Assembly: GCF_000725425.1 (NCBI RefSeq)
Contig: NZ_CP006019.1
Coordinates: 930,001 to 994,000, forward strand
DNA length: 64,000 bases
Origin: Palaeococcus pacificus DY20341
GTDB lineage: Archaea; Methanobacteriota_B; Thermococci; Thermococcales; Thermococcaceae
Direction: 5' to 3'
Shown one piece after another: positions 26,699-35,980 of this stretch. Positions within the stretch are counted from its first letter, which is position 1; every line of letters starts with the position of its first letter. Made by a program: the position numbers and the translations under genes. The notes under the pieces are model-generated. The model saw only the letters and a program-made list of their open reading frames with translations, did no database searches and was not told the origin of the DNA.

Positions 26699-27469
26699 AT
26701 GGTGTATAAAGTCAAGTTTGGAGAGCCTAAGAGAGGATGGGTTGTTTTGGTTCACGGTCTTGGGGAGCACAGCGGGAGGTATGCAAAGATAATAAAAATG
26801 CTGAATGATGAGGGGTTTGCTGTTTACACTTTCGATTGGCCTGGACACGGGAAAAGCGAAGGCAAGAGAGGGCACGCAACGATAGGGCGGGCTATGAAGA
26901 TTATAGACGAAATCATTGAAGAGATTGGAGAAAAGCCTCTCCTCTTTGGGCACAGCTTGGGCGGGCTAACTGTTTTGAGGTATGCCGAGACGAGGCCAAA
27001 GAAGATTAAAGGTGTCATAGCTTCTTCACCCGCTTTGGCTAAAAGCCCTAAAACGCCGGGCTTTATGGTCTGGATTGCGAAGATTTTGGGGACTGTTGCA
27101 CCTTCACTTACCTTGAACAATGGCATAGAGCCCAATCTATTATCGCGCAGTAGAGCAGCTGTGGAGAGATACATTAAAGATAGGCTCATCCATGATAGAA
27201 TCTCAGCGGCTTTAGGAAAAGACCTTTTTGAGAATTTGGAAAAAGCTCATAAAGATGCTGAAAAGATAGAAGTGCCCGTCCTCATTCTTATAGGAACAGA
27301 AGATGTTATTACGCCTCCAGAAGGTGCGAGAAAGCTGTTTGAAAAGCTCAAAGTGGAAGACAAAACGCTGAGGGAGTTTGAAGGGGCTTACCATGAAATC
27401 TTTGAGGACCCTGAATGGGGAGAGGAGTTCCACAGAGCAATAGTTGAGTGGGGGAAGGAGAGAGTATGA
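26699..27469 (+). CDS. Alpha/beta hydrolase (monoacylglycerol lipase/lysophospholipase type)
   Basis: A 256-residue serine hydrolase of the Hydrolase_4 group. The nucleophile elbow GHSLGG, oxyanion segment LVHGLGEHSGRY, acid in LILIGTEDVITPP and the histidine of GAYHEIFEDPE complete the triad. Thermococcal members are thermostable monoacylglycerol lipases or esterases; a cytosolic location is likely since no signal peptide is seen. The ATG at 26699 is preferred to the GTG twelve bases upstream. The stop overlaps the start of the next gene. Confidence 0.9.
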   Translation: MVYKVKFGEPKRGWVVLVHGLGEHSGRYAKIIKMLNDEGFAVYTFDWPGHGKSEGKRGHATIGRAMKIIDEIIEEIGEKPLLFGHSLGGLTVLRYAETRPKKIKGVIASSPALAKSPKTPGFMVWIAKILGTVAPSLTLNNGIEPNLLSRSRAAVERYIKDRLIHDRISAALGKDLFENLEKAHKDAEKIEVPVLILIGTEDVITPPEGARKLFEKLKVEDKTLREFEGAYHEIFEDPEWGEEFHRAIVEWGKERV

Positions 27470-28266
27470 TGTTTGATACCTTTTCCAAATTTCTTGCGTA
27501 CTGGGACGGCAGTGAAGAATCGTGGCTCGCTTATATCAACGAGTATCCGGAGCTCTTTGAAAAGATTAAGCAAGATTATGGGAGATATGGCGAGGATTGG
27601 CATAAATACCTTGTTATTCCAAGGAAGAGGGCGCTTGATGAGCTCAAGCTCGCTCATGATAGGCTTAGTGAGGTCATTCCAAAAGTTGAGGAAAAGATAA
27701 ATGGACTCTTTCCTTTCTTAGATGAGTATCATATTGTGATTTATGTTGGCTTAGGAAATGGAGCGGGGTGGGTTACGGAATTTAAAGGTAAGCCGGCCAT
27801 TTTGTTTGGCCTCGAGAACATTGCGGAGCTTAATTGGTTTGATATGGTTGGAGGGTTAGCGGCCCATGAGTTTGGGCATCTTGTCCACTGGCTGTTAAGG
27901 GGAGAGAACATCGAGAATATTGAGGAAGAGCAGGTATTTTGGCTCTATACTGAAGGGTTTGCCCAAAGAATAGAAGATTGGGTAATCGGTAGGCCCTGGC
28001 ACCTCGAGGAAGAGGGCTGGTTTGAGTGGTGCGAGGGGAATGAAGCACTGATAAAGGCTGAGTTTTTGAAGTATTTGCAAGAGAAAAAGCCGCTAAACAG
28101 GTTTTTCGGCTCTTGGTTCGAAATCTTTGGGAAGAAGTTCTTGGGGTATTATTTAGGCTATAAGTTTATCATCCAGCTTGAAAGGGAGCGTACTCTAGAG
28201 GGGATTGCAAAAATGGATAAAGAAGAGATCAGGGCAAAGATTCTTGAATTTTTGTCTGAGGGATAA
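27466..28266 (+). CDS. HExxH metallopeptidase-like protein
   Basis: A 266-residue protein with AAHEFGHLVHW, a zincin motif, and a glutamate about 25-30 residues later (YTEGFAQRIEDW) that could be the third ligand (gluzincin pattern). The N-terminal part is helical and rich in Tyr and Trp; the C-terminus is amphipathic. There is no signal peptide, so it probably acts in the cytosol. It starts at ATGA overlapping the lipase stop, with GGAAGGAG upstream, which indicates a two-gene operon. The family resembles DUF2268-type predicted Zn-dependent proteases; the substrate is unknown. Confidence 0.75.
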   Translation: MMFDTFSKFLAYWDGSEESWLAYINEYPELFEKIKQDYGRYGEDWHKYLVIPRKRALDELKLAHDRLSEVIPKVEEKINGLFPFLDEYHIVIYVGLGNGAGWVTEFKGKPAILFGLENIAELNWFDMVGGLAAHEFGHLVHWLLRGENIENIEEEQVFWLYTEGFAQRIEDWVIGRPWHLEEEGWFEWCEGNEALIKAEFLKYLQEKKPLNRFFGSWFEIFGKKFLGYYLGYKFIIQLERERTLEGIAKMDKEEIRAKILEFLSEG

Positions 28267-28291
28267 TGCTCTAAAATGTTCACTTCCTAAA

Positions 28292-28309
28292 ACCGCAAGA
28301 TTTATAAAG
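28292..28309 (+). promoter_or_regulatory. BRE/TATA promoter of the tRNA-Phe/tRNA-Gly unit
   Basis: ACCGCAAGATTTATAAAG; the first 17 bases are identical to the tRNA-Arg(TCT) promoter at 8235. It is centred about 33 bases before tRNA-Phe. Confidence 0.8.
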
Positions 28310-28337
28310 GCATTCCTTCCTTCTATTAGTTGGGCGC

Positions 28338-28414
28338 GGGGCGGTAGCTCAGCCTGGGAGAGCGCCGGACTGAAGATCCGGGTGTCGGGGGTTCAAATCC
28401 CCCTCGCCCCACCA
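28338..28414 (+). tRNA. tRNA-Phe (GAA)
   Basis: Cloverleaf with acceptor GGGGCGG/TCGCCCC (one G-U), anticodon stem CCGGA/TCCGG around CTGAAGA (GAA), T-loop TTCAAAT, discriminator A and encoded CCA. It is the substrate on which Taw3 (7591-8208) acts at position 37. Confidence 0.97.
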
Positions 28415-28418
28415 TTCT

Positions 28419-28496
28419 GCGGTGGTAGTCTAGCCTGGTCTAGGACACCGGCCTTCCAAGCCGGTGACCCGGGTTCAAATCCCGGCCACCGCACCA
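28419..28496 (+). tRNA. tRNA-Gly (TCC)
   Basis: Cloverleaf with acceptor GCGGTGG/CCACCGC, anticodon stem CCGGC/GCCGG around CTTCCAA (TCC), T-loop TTCAAAT, discriminator A and encoded CCA. Only four bases separate it from tRNA-Phe, so the two are cotranscribed. Confidence 0.97.
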
Positions 28497-28519
28497 AAAC
28501 CTGTTTTTTCTAAAGCCGC

Positions 28520-29260
28520 TCAAAACAGTTCAGTTATGAGCTTTAAAGCTGTTAATAGCGCTATAGCCGCAAAAACTACCTTAAGCTTTTTGTCGCCCAT
28601 TTTTAGGGCAGTTTTAGCTCCGAGCCAAGAGCCCAATAAAAGTGGGGCTAAAATTAAAAGTGCAGTGTGGTAATCAATACTGCCTTTTGAAGCATAAGTA
28701 AGTGCTGCTATTGAGTTATTAACGAAAATTATCATTTTTGCGGTTCCGTTGGCTTTGAGCATGTCTAAACGAAAAAACAGTCCCAAAGCCGCTATAACTA
28801 TTAAAGTGGATGCAACTCCTAAAATTCCAATGTAAAAGCCTATGAGAAAACCAATTATCGGTACTGCTTTTCTGCTTAGTTTTTGAGAGTTTCTCTTGAA
28901 CTTCGGTTTAGATTTTAAGGTGAAGTAAACTCCTACTGTAAGAAAAATTGCTACGAGTAAATTTGCCTCTTTTTCTGGAAGCGAGAGGAAGAAAGCACTA
29001 CCTAAAACCGCGCCTACAAGTGATGAGAAAGTTAAAGCAGGGGCAATCCTAACATCAACAGCACCACCTTTAAAGTAAGTCAGCATTGAAACCAGTGTTA
29101 AGCCTGCTATAGTGAGCTTTAAGGTCCCAATAGCAATCTTCGTCGGCACATCTAGGAACTTTAAGAGGGATAGAATAACTACGCTGCCTCCGCTCATCAT
29201 GGAACCAATAAATCCTCCACCAAATGAGAGAAGTGCCACTAATATCCAAGAGAGCTCCAT
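28520..29260 (-). CDS. TSUP (TauE/SafE) family membrane transporter
   Basis: A 246-residue protein with seven to eight hydrophobic segments and the duplicated TSUP motif: GGGFIGSMMSGGSVVILSLL at the N-terminus and GFYIGILGVASTLIVIAALG in the second half. The family exports sulfite, sulfoacetate or similar organosulfur anions, which is plausible in a sulfur-reducing heterotroph; the substrate is not readable from sequence. Its 3' end converges on the tRNA-Phe/Gly unit. Confidence 0.88.
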   Translation of the reverse strand: MELSWILVALLSFGGGFIGSMMSGGSVVILSLLKFLDVPTKIAIGTLKLTIAGLTLVSMLTYFKGGAVDVRIAPALTFSSLVGAVLGSAFFLSLPEKEANLLVAIFLTVGVYFTLKSKPKFKRNSQKLSRKAVPIIGFLIGFYIGILGVASTLIVIAALGLFFRLDMLKANGTAKMIIFVNNSIAALTYASKGSIDYHTALLILAPLLLGSWLGAKTALKMGDKKLKVVFAAIALLTALKLITELF

Positions 29261-29335
29261 AATCTATGCTATGCTCCCAATATTTAATGCTTTTGTGACG
29301 CTAAAGTTATATGCCTGGCTGTTAATTGTAGTACG

Positions 29336-29390
29336 TGCAATGATGAGTGAATCCAATGCTGATGGGTGATGAAAGCAAAACCTGAGCGCA
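29336..29390 (+). ncRNA. Box C/D guide sRNA
   Basis: Boxes in order: C ATGATGA (29340-29346), 12-nt guide GTGAATCCAATG, D' CTGA (29359-29362), 3-nt spacer, C' GTGATGA (29366-29372), 9-nt guide AAGCAAAAC, D CTGA (29382-29385). This matches archaeal 2'-O-methylation guides bound by L7Ae, Nop5 and fibrillarin. A TATA-like AGTTATATG (29305-29313) lies about 30 bases before box C. The second guide is slightly short. Targets would contain CAUUGGAUUCAC and GUUUUGCUU. Confidence 0.75.
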
Positions 29391-29442
29391 CATTTATAAG
29401 CCCTTTGTGATTAGCGATAGTAGTTGATAATGGTGAAGTGGA

Positions 29443-30459
29443 ATGATTTTGATTACTGGAAAAAACTACGAGAACGTTTTAGAGAGCAAAAACGAAGAAA
29501 AAATCCTTTTCCCCGAATATGGGAAAAATAGTGAGGAGCTTAAAGCATTTGCTTTCTCGCTTAGGGGAGACGAAATCATCGTGACAGCAAGCCTTGAGCT
29601 GATAGATTTGCTCCTCGAGCGCTTTAAGAGACACGAGGGAGTCCTTATCTATTCGGACACAGGGGAGAGCCTAACCTTCAAAGAGGCCTATGAGCTTAGG
29701 AAATACCTCGACTTTGACTTAAGGGGAGGAGACTTTAGAGATGAAGAGAGGGCCAATGTAATCTTCTGCGAGGGAAAGACGGACTCGAAGTTCTTTAAAG
29801 CAACTTATAAAAAGCTCTTTGGCTTTAAAGAGGTGAAAAAAGTTCCTGAAACGCTCAAACTAATTGAGAGAGTTTTTGAGCGAGAAAACTATGAGCTCAT
29901 AAAAGAAGGAGGAGTTTATCTCGCAATAATCCCAAGTGAGGGCAACTCTGGAGTAATACGGAACCTCGGCAACTTTCTAAGGGCTATGGAAGTCTTTAGG
30001 TTCAAAGTAAACAAAATTGGAATTGCCCTCGATATAGATGAGAGCGAGGAAGTGGTATTCCAATCGATTAGGGGCAAGCTCTCTGGATTTGACTATCAAT
30101 CCCTTGGAAATCGTTTTAAAGTTGAGGAAACTCTAATAGTGCCCCTTTTAATTGGCTATCACGTTAATCATGGTTGCATAGACTGGAAGAAGCCCACAGT
30201 AGAGGACTTAATGATTGAGCTCCTCTCCAGAGAGAGGGTCATCAGGAAAATTGAGAGGGCAATAAACATCCTCTGCATTGACTTAAAGCGCAAACTTAAG
30301 CCCAAAGAGGTTATTTACCTAGCAATGGCTGCAAAGGGCTTTTGGGGCAACCTTGAGGGCTTTTACGAGATGATGATAATGCGGTCAAGGAGGAGAAACC
30401 TTGAGAGCCTTCTAAGGAGGGCCAAGCTTTATGATGATTTGGCTTTCTTAGGGAGGTGA
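29443..30459 (+). CDS. TOPRIM-like (DUF3226-type) protein
   Basis: A 338-residue protein whose central part looks like a TOPRIM nuclease/primase core: VIFCEGKTDSKFF gives the catalytic glutamate and IGIALDIDES the D-X-D pair. The N-terminal ~100 residues and the helical C-terminus are unfamiliar. DUF3226 and OLD-like TOPRIM proteins act in DNA repair or defence, but no ATPase partner is present. GGTGAAGTGG precedes the ATG, and a TATA (CATTTATAAG) lies upstream. Four bases separate it from a HAD hydrolase gene, so the two are translated together. Confidence 0.72.
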   Translation: MILITGKNYENVLESKNEEKILFPEYGKNSEELKAFAFSLRGDEIIVTASLELIDLLLERFKRHEGVLIYSDTGESLTFKEAYELRKYLDFDLRGGDFRDEERANVIFCEGKTDSKFFKATYKKLFGFKEVKKVPETLKLIERVFERENYELIKEGGVYLAIIPSEGNSGVIRNLGNFLRAMEVFRFKVNKIGIALDIDESEEVVFQSIRGKLSGFDYQSLGNRFKVEETLIVPLLIGYHVNHGCIDWKKPTVEDLMIELLSRERVIRKIERAINILCIDLKRKLKPKEVIYLAMAAKGFWGNLEGFYEMMIMRSRRRNLESLLRRAKLYDDLAFLGR

Positions 30460-30463
30460 TGCT

Positions 30464-31144
30464 GTGATAGTCTCCTTCGATGTCTGGAACACACTCTTGG
30501 ATATAAACGTAATGCTTGATGCGTTGAGTTCTTCGCTGGCAGAGCTCTTGGGAATAAGCGATGAGGAAGCGAAATTGGAGATTTTAAAAGCGAGGGAAGA
30601 AATCAAAAAGCTCAGGAAAGCCCAAAAAGGTTCCCCCGAAAGGGCCCTCGAGGAGAGTCAAGAGCTCCTGGCAAAAGAGCTAAATACGAACGTTGAAGTC
30701 GTTAAGAGGGCCGCAGTGAAGGCAGTTCTTAAGGTTGCTGAGGAGATTATCATAGATGGCGCTTTGGAGACGCTCAAGGCTGTTAAAACGGAGCACACAA
30801 TTATTACAGTGGGCAACGTCATGTTCTGGCCTTCCGCTTACACACGCCTAATTTTGGAACGCTTTGGATTAGCGGATTTCATAGACAGGCAGTTCTATTC
30901 GGACGAGCTTAAAGCCTACAAGCCCATGAGGGAGTTCTTTGAAAAGGCACTATCCCATTTCCCGCAGAGTAAGGCTCTGCACATCGGCGACACATTTGAG
31001 GAAGACTTTAAAGGAGCATTAAATGCCGGGCTTTACGCGGTGTGGATTAATCCAGAAGCAGAGGGCGTTAGGAGAATAGAGGAGAGGGGCTTTGAGGTGA
31101 GACAAATTAGAGATCTTTTAGATGTATTGAGGTCTCTGAAGTAA
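30464..31144 (+). CDS. HAD-superfamily hydrolase
   Basis: A 226-residue HAD protein. Motif I reads FDVWNTL: the nucleophilic aspartate is present, but the usual second aspartate of D-X-D-X-T phosphatases is replaced by Trp, as Tyr replaces it in haloacid-dehalogenase types (FDAYGTL). The motif II region TVGNVMFW, the lysine in KAYKPMREFF and motif IV GDTFEEDFKGA are intact; a helical cap follows motif I. The GTG start has GAGGTGAT upstream, overlapping the end of the TOPRIM gene. It may be a dehalogenase-like hydrolase rather than a phosphatase. Confidence 0.85.
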   Translation: MIVSFDVWNTLLDINVMLDALSSSLAELLGISDEEAKLEILKAREEIKKLRKAQKGSPERALEESQELLAKELNTNVEVVKRAAVKAVLKVAEEIIIDGALETLKAVKTEHTIITVGNVMFWPSAYTRLILERFGLADFIDRQFYSDELKAYKPMREFFEKALSHFPQSKALHIGDTFEEDFKGALNAGLYAVWINPEAEGVRRIEERGFEVRQIRDLLDVLRSLK

Positions 31145-31201
31145 AAATTTAAAATTATAAAAGTTTTGGAGCATCTCCAAGGCTGGACATCAAGTTTTTT
31201 C

Positions 31202-34200
31202 TTAACTTTTTGGCTTCAACCAAGCCCCCAATCCCGTCTGCTTCATCCTCTGGTACTCTAAATCCTTCTCCTTGTATCCAAAAGCCTCTAAAATCCTAAG
31301 CACCGCTGGAAGAACTTGATTATGGATGTAGTAGTCGGGGTCGTACTTATGCTTCTCGGGGTTGTATTCCTCCGCTAAAATCACCCTGTCGCTTATCTTC
31401 CCGCTCCCCTTGAGCACAACGTAGCTTATCACAGTTCCGGGCTTCACCTTTATGCCCCTTGCTTCCAAGCGCTTCGCTATGGCCACGTGGGGGCCAGTAG
31501 CTTTATAGTCTTTGAGCTCTCTCGTTATCTGCTCGTGGATGACGAGCTTCTCAACGGGCACTTTGTATTTGGCTAGATCCTCAACGACTTTCTTTACTAT
31601 CTCTGCTGCCTTTTCAACGCTACCCTCCCTTAGAATAGCCTCCAACACTTTAGCTTGAGTTTCCTTAGCTATATCGCTCCAGTCCCTCCTTACTACTTCG
31701 AGGCCCCTCGTTGTAATCTTCCCTTCCTCATCTATCACAGCGTAGCGCTTTTTAGTGACAAAGAAACCCCTAACGTAGAAGCCCTCATACTCGAGCTCGA
31801 GCATTCCAGGCAGCTTTGAGTTTATGTATTTTAAGAACTCTTTAGCCTTCTTTTTGATGCTCTCAACTTTTTCGCCCGGAATTGTTGCATAAAATCCATC
31901 GGTGTCGGCGTAGAGCACTTTAAAGCCTTGTTTTTCGATTTCTTTAATCGTCATGTCAATGTAGTATCTCCCCCATGCCGTAACGCTCTCGGCGCACTCC
32001 TTTGAATACCAGCGTGCTTTTGGATAACCCATATAGCCGTAATATGAGTTGGCCAGGATTTTGACGGCTCGCTGTCTGTAATCGAGCATTTTCTTCTCGA
32101 TTGGATCAATTGTGGCTTTCATCTTCCTCTTTATCTTTTGTCTCGTCTCTATGAGCTCCTCGAGAATGCTTGGGATGAATCCCTTAAAGTCTTTGCAAAA
32201 GCGGTAGCCTACGATTGGAGCTTTGTCGTAGTTTTTGCATCCTTCTTTTTCCACAGTATCCGGAGAAACGTTGTGGGTGACGATTATGGATGGGTAAAGC
32301 GAATTGTGGGTTAATATACCATTAGCGAAGTAGTAAGGGGTTCCTTCAAGTGTTAGATCATAAACTTTGCCTTTGTAGTAATTTTTCGCTGCCTTGACCT
32401 CATCAAGTGCGTAGAAGCCGCTTTCTTTAAGCCGGTACATCTCTTTCTCTGAGATTATTTCCTTCAGAAGGCTCTTTTTGCGTGAGCTTATGAACCCAAC
32501 AAGAACATCGAACTTTACGAGCTCTCCTCTCCATGCGATTTCCAAAATGTGGCGTTTTAAATTCTTGCCCCTTTCTTCGTATTCGTACTCGTATATAGAA
32601 TGCCTAATCCCAAGCTTTTGTAGCATTTTCGAGATTAGCTGAATTGTGTTCCCATTGTTAGTACCCTGTGTGACAACAATAGTCCTTCTTGCGACGTTTA
32701 CCGTTCCATCGCCTTCGAAGAATCCCCTAAGGACTGATGCAGCGTCGAGGTTTTCGATGCCTTTCATAATCTCCTTGATTTTTAGGTAGACGGATTTTTT
32801 GGCACACTGAAGTGTCAGGGCTTTGGTGTTCTTCTTTCTCCTTATTGATGGTTCGCAGTCAAACAGCTTTTTGAAGATGTACTTTATGCGCTGTATAAAC
32901 TCGGTTTCCTCCTCGCCTACCGTTATCTCAACCCGATACTGATGTGAAATCCTGTGTTTTCCTCGTGAGGAGTCGAAATATCTAACGTCTTTTCTTAACA
33001 TGTGCCCTTCCGCTAAGATTATTCCGGCAAGTTCGCTCTTTAGAATTAGCTCCTCAGGAAGCTCTGCTTTTCTTTTTTCTATTTCACCTATTGCCTCAAA
33101 AAGTTCCGTTGTGATGAGTTTCCCTTTGACTTTATTGGTTAGCATGGATTTTGCGTAGCTATCTCTTATAGAAGTCTGTCTTTCTTTTTGGGTAACTATT
33201 GGTAACTTATGGTTGGGGGTGCATCTGAGCCCATTAACATTTACCAGCTCGCCATCGTAGTCATACTCCCATACCTTCAAAACTTTGTGCCATCCATTTA
33301 TTCCTAAAACATAGTCCCCCTCCTTGACTTCGCTTATGTTCACGATGCCTTTATCCTTAACGACGACCTTTGTGTCGGCCGGATGACACCTGAAATCTAA
33401 ATAAACGATGTTGCCCCATAATCCCTTTTCAGGCTCTTTAACGTAGCCTCCCAAATAAGAAGAGCGCATTCTTTTCCTATATTCCTCATCACTTGGCTTG
33501 TTTGGTGCTAATTCATTCCTCTCATAGGCCACCCTTAGGAGATACCACTCCACTAAGTTGCCCGTGCTCGAGCGCGAGACATCCCAAACGCTCTGTCCTA
33601 TGAGCTTTGCTAATTCAACCTCCATAGGGAAGAATTCTTTACCGAGTTCGTAGGTTGCTTTGGCATCTTCCATGGAGTACAAAGCTACCTGTTTAAGTCC
33701 TTCCTCGTTCTCCCATGCCCTCGTTATGTCTTTAGCATAAACTTTGCTCTTCTTCTTTCCTAAAACGGCTTCGTAAACAGCCTCGAGCGTGTATGTGGTT
33801 AATCTTATGGTGTGCCTCACTACGGGGTATAGGTCTAAGTGTATCCTGCCCTTAACTTCCACGGCAAATCTATCTCCCATACGCTGGATTTTAGGCTCGC
33901 TCCCATCTCTCCCAAGAGTAAACTTCAAGCCGAGCTTTTCACAGCGCTTTTTTATGTAAGCAAAGTCGAAGTTGTCGCCATTGTAGGTAATGAGTACATC
34001 GGGGTCTTTTTCCTTCACCACCCTTAAAAAGTGCTTTATCATGTCTCTCTCAGTTGAGACTACCTCAACGTAAGGCTCGTCGATGCGCTTCCAGGTTATG
34101 ACTTTAGCCTCGTCCTCATCGGCATAGCTTATCATAAGGATGGGCCCTTCCCCGAACTCCTCCCCTTCATGATAGAGCGTCTCGATGTCAAAAGCGAGCA

Positions 34201-34609
34201 GCTTAAGCTCCTCGTCTCCTTCCATTGGGATTAGACCTTTATCTATCAAATAGCGCTTTGCAAAGGGAATGTCGTACTCAAATATCTCCAGCACGGCTGG
34301 ATGGGCTCTAATGGCATCTCTAATGGCGGGGACATCTTGGGGATGTTCAAAAACTAAGCGCCAGACACTTATAGGCTCGCCTAAGAACTTTTTCTCAACT
34401 TTTTCTGTCTTCTTAACTTTAACAACCTTGCCGTGCCTCGCAGCGGTGATTTTTTTAATCTCCTCTATTGCGTCGTCGCTCTCAAGAAGCGCGTAAATGT
34501 AGGGTTCAAAACTCCTGTCGTATTCTATTTTAAACTTTTTATTCTCCTTCTTGAAAATCCTAATTACAGGCTTCCCGTTCTCGGTTATGTAATCAGTGTC
34601 GAGAATCAT
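31202..34609 (-). CDS. polB: Family B DNA polymerase with an in-frame intein
   Basis: The precursor is 1135 residues; removal of a 362-residue intein leaves 773, the usual size of Thermococcus PolB. The proofreading domain has [10 protein letters not shown] (D141, E143), YNGDNFDF and [10 protein letters not shown]. The polymerase domain has motif A (DFR joined to SLYPSI after splicing), motif B ([13 protein letters not shown]) and motif C (YADTDGFY). The ATG at 34609 has GGTGAGA upstream; the GTG four codons earlier lies in that site. All catalytic residues are intact, so activity depends on splicing. It is monocistronic. Confidence 0.98.
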   Translation of the reverse strand: MILDTDYITENGKPVIRIFKKENKKFKIEYDRSFEPYIYALLESDDAIEEIKKITAARHGKVVKVKKTEKVEKKFLGEPISVWRLVFEHPQDVPAIRDAIRAHPAVLEIFEYDIPFAKRYLIDKGLIPMEGDEELKLLAFDIETLYHEGEEFGEGPILMISYADEDEAKVITWKRIDEPYVEVVSTERDMIKHFLRVVKEKDPDVLITYNGDNFDFAYIKKRCEKLGLKFTLGRDGSEPKIQRMGDRFAVEVKGRIHLDLYPVVRHTIRLTTYTLEAVYEAVLGKKKSKVYAKDITRAWENEEGLKQVALYSMEDAKATYELGKEFFPMEVELAKLIGQSVWDVSRSSTGNLVEWYLLRVAYERNELAPNKPSDEEYRKRMRSSYLGGYVKEPEKGLWGNIVYLDFRCHPADTKVVVKDKGIVNISEVKEGDYVLGINGWHKVLKVWEYDYDGELVNVNGLRCTPNHKLPIVTQKERQTSIRDSYAKSMLTNKVKGKLITTELFEAIGEIEKRKAELPEELILKSELAGIILAEGHMLRKDVRYFDSSRGKHRISHQYRVEITVGEEETEFIQRIKYIFKKLFDCEPSIRRKKNTKALTLQCAKKSVYLKIKEIMKGIENLDAASVLRGFFEGDGTVNVARRTIVVTQGTNNGNTIQLISKMLQKLGIRHSIYEYEYEERGKNLKRHILEIAWRGELVKFDVLVGFISSRKKSLLKEIISEKEMYRLKESGFYALDEVKAAKNYYKGKVYDLTLEGTPYYFANGILTHNSLYPSIIVTHNVSPDTVEKEGCKNYDKAPIVGYRFCKDFKGFIPSILEELIETRQKIKRKMKATIDPIEKKMLDYRQRAVKILANSYYGYMGYPKARWYSKECAESVTAWGRYYIDMTIKEIEKQGFKVLYADTDGFYATIPGEKVESIKKKAKEFLKYINSKLPGMLELEYEGFYVRGFFVTKKRYAVIDEEGKITTRGLEVVRRDWSDIAKETQAKVLEAILREGSVEKAAEIVKKVVEDLAKYKVPVEKLVIHEQITRELKDYKATGPHVAIAKRLEARGIKVKPGTVISYVVLKGSGKISDRVILAEEYNPEKHKYDPDYYIHNQVLPAVLRILEAFGYKEKDLEYQRMKQTGLGAWLKPKS
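32303..33388 (-). mobile_element. Intein of the PolB-a type with LAGLIDADG homing endonuclease
   Basis: The insert interrupts motif A between DFR and SLYPSI. It starts with Cys ([14 protein letters not shown]), has block B CTPNHK, and ends with FANGILTHN followed by Ser+1, so all splicing residues are present. Two dodecapeptide-type motifs (LAGIILAEG and [11 protein letters not shown]) show an intact homing endonuclease. The length of 362 residues and the site match the first intein of the Thermococcus kodakarensis (KOD) polymerase. The b and c sites of this polymerase are empty. Confidence 0.96.
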
Positions 34610-34698
34610 AATTCTCACCAAAGAGTATGTTGCTTTAAAGCCTAATAAATGTTAATGACAACAAAATTAAGAGTTAAAATCAAAAAGAAAAAGGATAC

Positions 34699-35802
34699 TC
34701 AAGTCATTTTTTCTATTGCTTCCCTTAATAGCTCAACAGCCTCTTTTTCTTTTAGATATGCTTTTCTTGTGTCGCTTATTCTTGGAAGCAGTTGAATCCT
34801 TATCCATATTCTTGCCCGTATCTCTTCTAAATCTTCAGTTCTCCAAGCGTGCTGTATGTGTTCTATTGCACTATTGTGTAGCTCTAAGGCTTTTTGTAGC
34901 GTTTCATTGTCCACTCCTAACTCCGTAGCATTTGCATATAGCCCATTGAACTCATCGTAATAGTTAAAGAAGTATTTAGTCCAAAGTTGTGTAAGAGTTA
35001 AGAGACTAAGGTACGTGACCGCGGGAGAGACTCTTTCAAACCTTAAATCATCAATGAATGCTGCCGTATCAACTACGGAATCCCATTCATCAGCTACTTG
35101 GAACACGATAGTTATCTCTTGGTTTCTGTATTCAGTTACATCTAAAGTGCCAGTGAATATTGCCGTAACCTCGTTTAAAGCCACATCATCAGGATCTGGT
35201 ATGTTGGTATAGTTGAGAATATCACCGCCCACGTAAGGTATGTCCCCATTAGGCAATAGAGCTAGGTCTTTCGTTGAACCATTGGGCAGCACTACATATG
35301 CTCTAAAGTAGTCTCTGTATGAACCTACGTAAGAGGGTATTTCATCTGATCCAAACTTCCATTTAAATGTCAATGTCTTGGCATCTCTAGGTACTCTTAA
35401 TGTAATCTTTAGAGTTGCAACATCGTTGATTGTACTTGAAAATACTGGGTGTCCGTCAGGGATTGAGACTCCATTAAGACCGCTGCTTATGCCCACAGAG
35501 GAGTCTCCGGAGAGAACATCCTCCGCATTTCCCGTGCTAAGTATTAAATAAGAATTACCATCTATAGGAAAACCTTGTTTGTTTGCAGTAGCAATCAAAA
35601 TTTGGGAATCAACACCTTTAAACTCCGCTTTTACTAAAGTATTTTTGCTGTCTTCTGAGAGAATAGCAAGGGCTTCTTGTGTCGCATCTCTAGTCACAAC
35701 ACCTCCTTGACCTACAGCAAAGCTCCCCAAAAATGCTGGTATTACTCCCAAGCTAATCAGAAATAATCCAACTATCCACAAGCTCAATAATTTTTTGTTC
35801 AT
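34699..35802 (-). CDS. Secreted choice-of-anchor L-type protein
   Basis: A 367-residue protein with a signal peptide (LLSLWIVGLFLISLGVIPAF). Residues about 40-250 resemble the choice-of-anchor L domain: YLILSTGNAEDVLSGD, FKWKFGSDEIPSYVGSYRDYF and a closing TAAFIDDLRFE. The C-terminal ~110 residues are a helical bundle with no clear membrane anchor and no CGP-CTERM tail, so it is probably released or bound to another surface protein. The ATG at 35802 follows GGGGAT. A TATA-like TTAAATAATATGG lies upstream in a very A+T-rich gap. Function unknown. Confidence 0.72.
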   Translation of the reverse strand: MNKKLLSLWIVGLFLISLGVIPAFLGSFAVGQGGVVTRDATQEALAILSEDSKNTLVKAEFKGVDSQILIATANKQGFPIDGNSYLILSTGNAEDVLSGDSSVGISSGLNGVSIPDGHPVFSSTINDVATLKITLRVPRDAKTLTFKWKFGSDEIPSYVGSYRDYFRAYVVLPNGSTKDLALLPNGDIPYVGGDILNYTNIPDPDDVALNEVTAIFTGTLDVTEYRNQEITIVFQVADEWDSVVDTAAFIDDLRFERVSPAVTYLSLLTLTQLWTKYFFNYYDEFNGLYANATELGVDNETLQKALELHNSAIEHIQHAWRTEDLEEIRARIWIRIQLLPRISDTRKAYLKEKEAVELLREAIEKMT

Positions 35803-35980
35803 ATAAATCCCCAACTAGATATATGTAGCCCATATTATTTAAGATTTTGTATATTGTCCACTTTAAATTAGTCAAATAACAAGAAATAATTGAAAATTTG
35901 TGGAAACTTGTAAAGTTAGAAAATTACATTTATCAATAAAAATCTTAAAAACTGAAGATTAAGAGAAGAGGAAAACCCCT

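Noticed and set aside
35815-35980. Replication origin in the A+T-rich gap near mcm
   Set aside because: It is A+T-rich, but no origin recognition box repeats or cdc6/orc1 gene are visible; it is explained as a promoter region.
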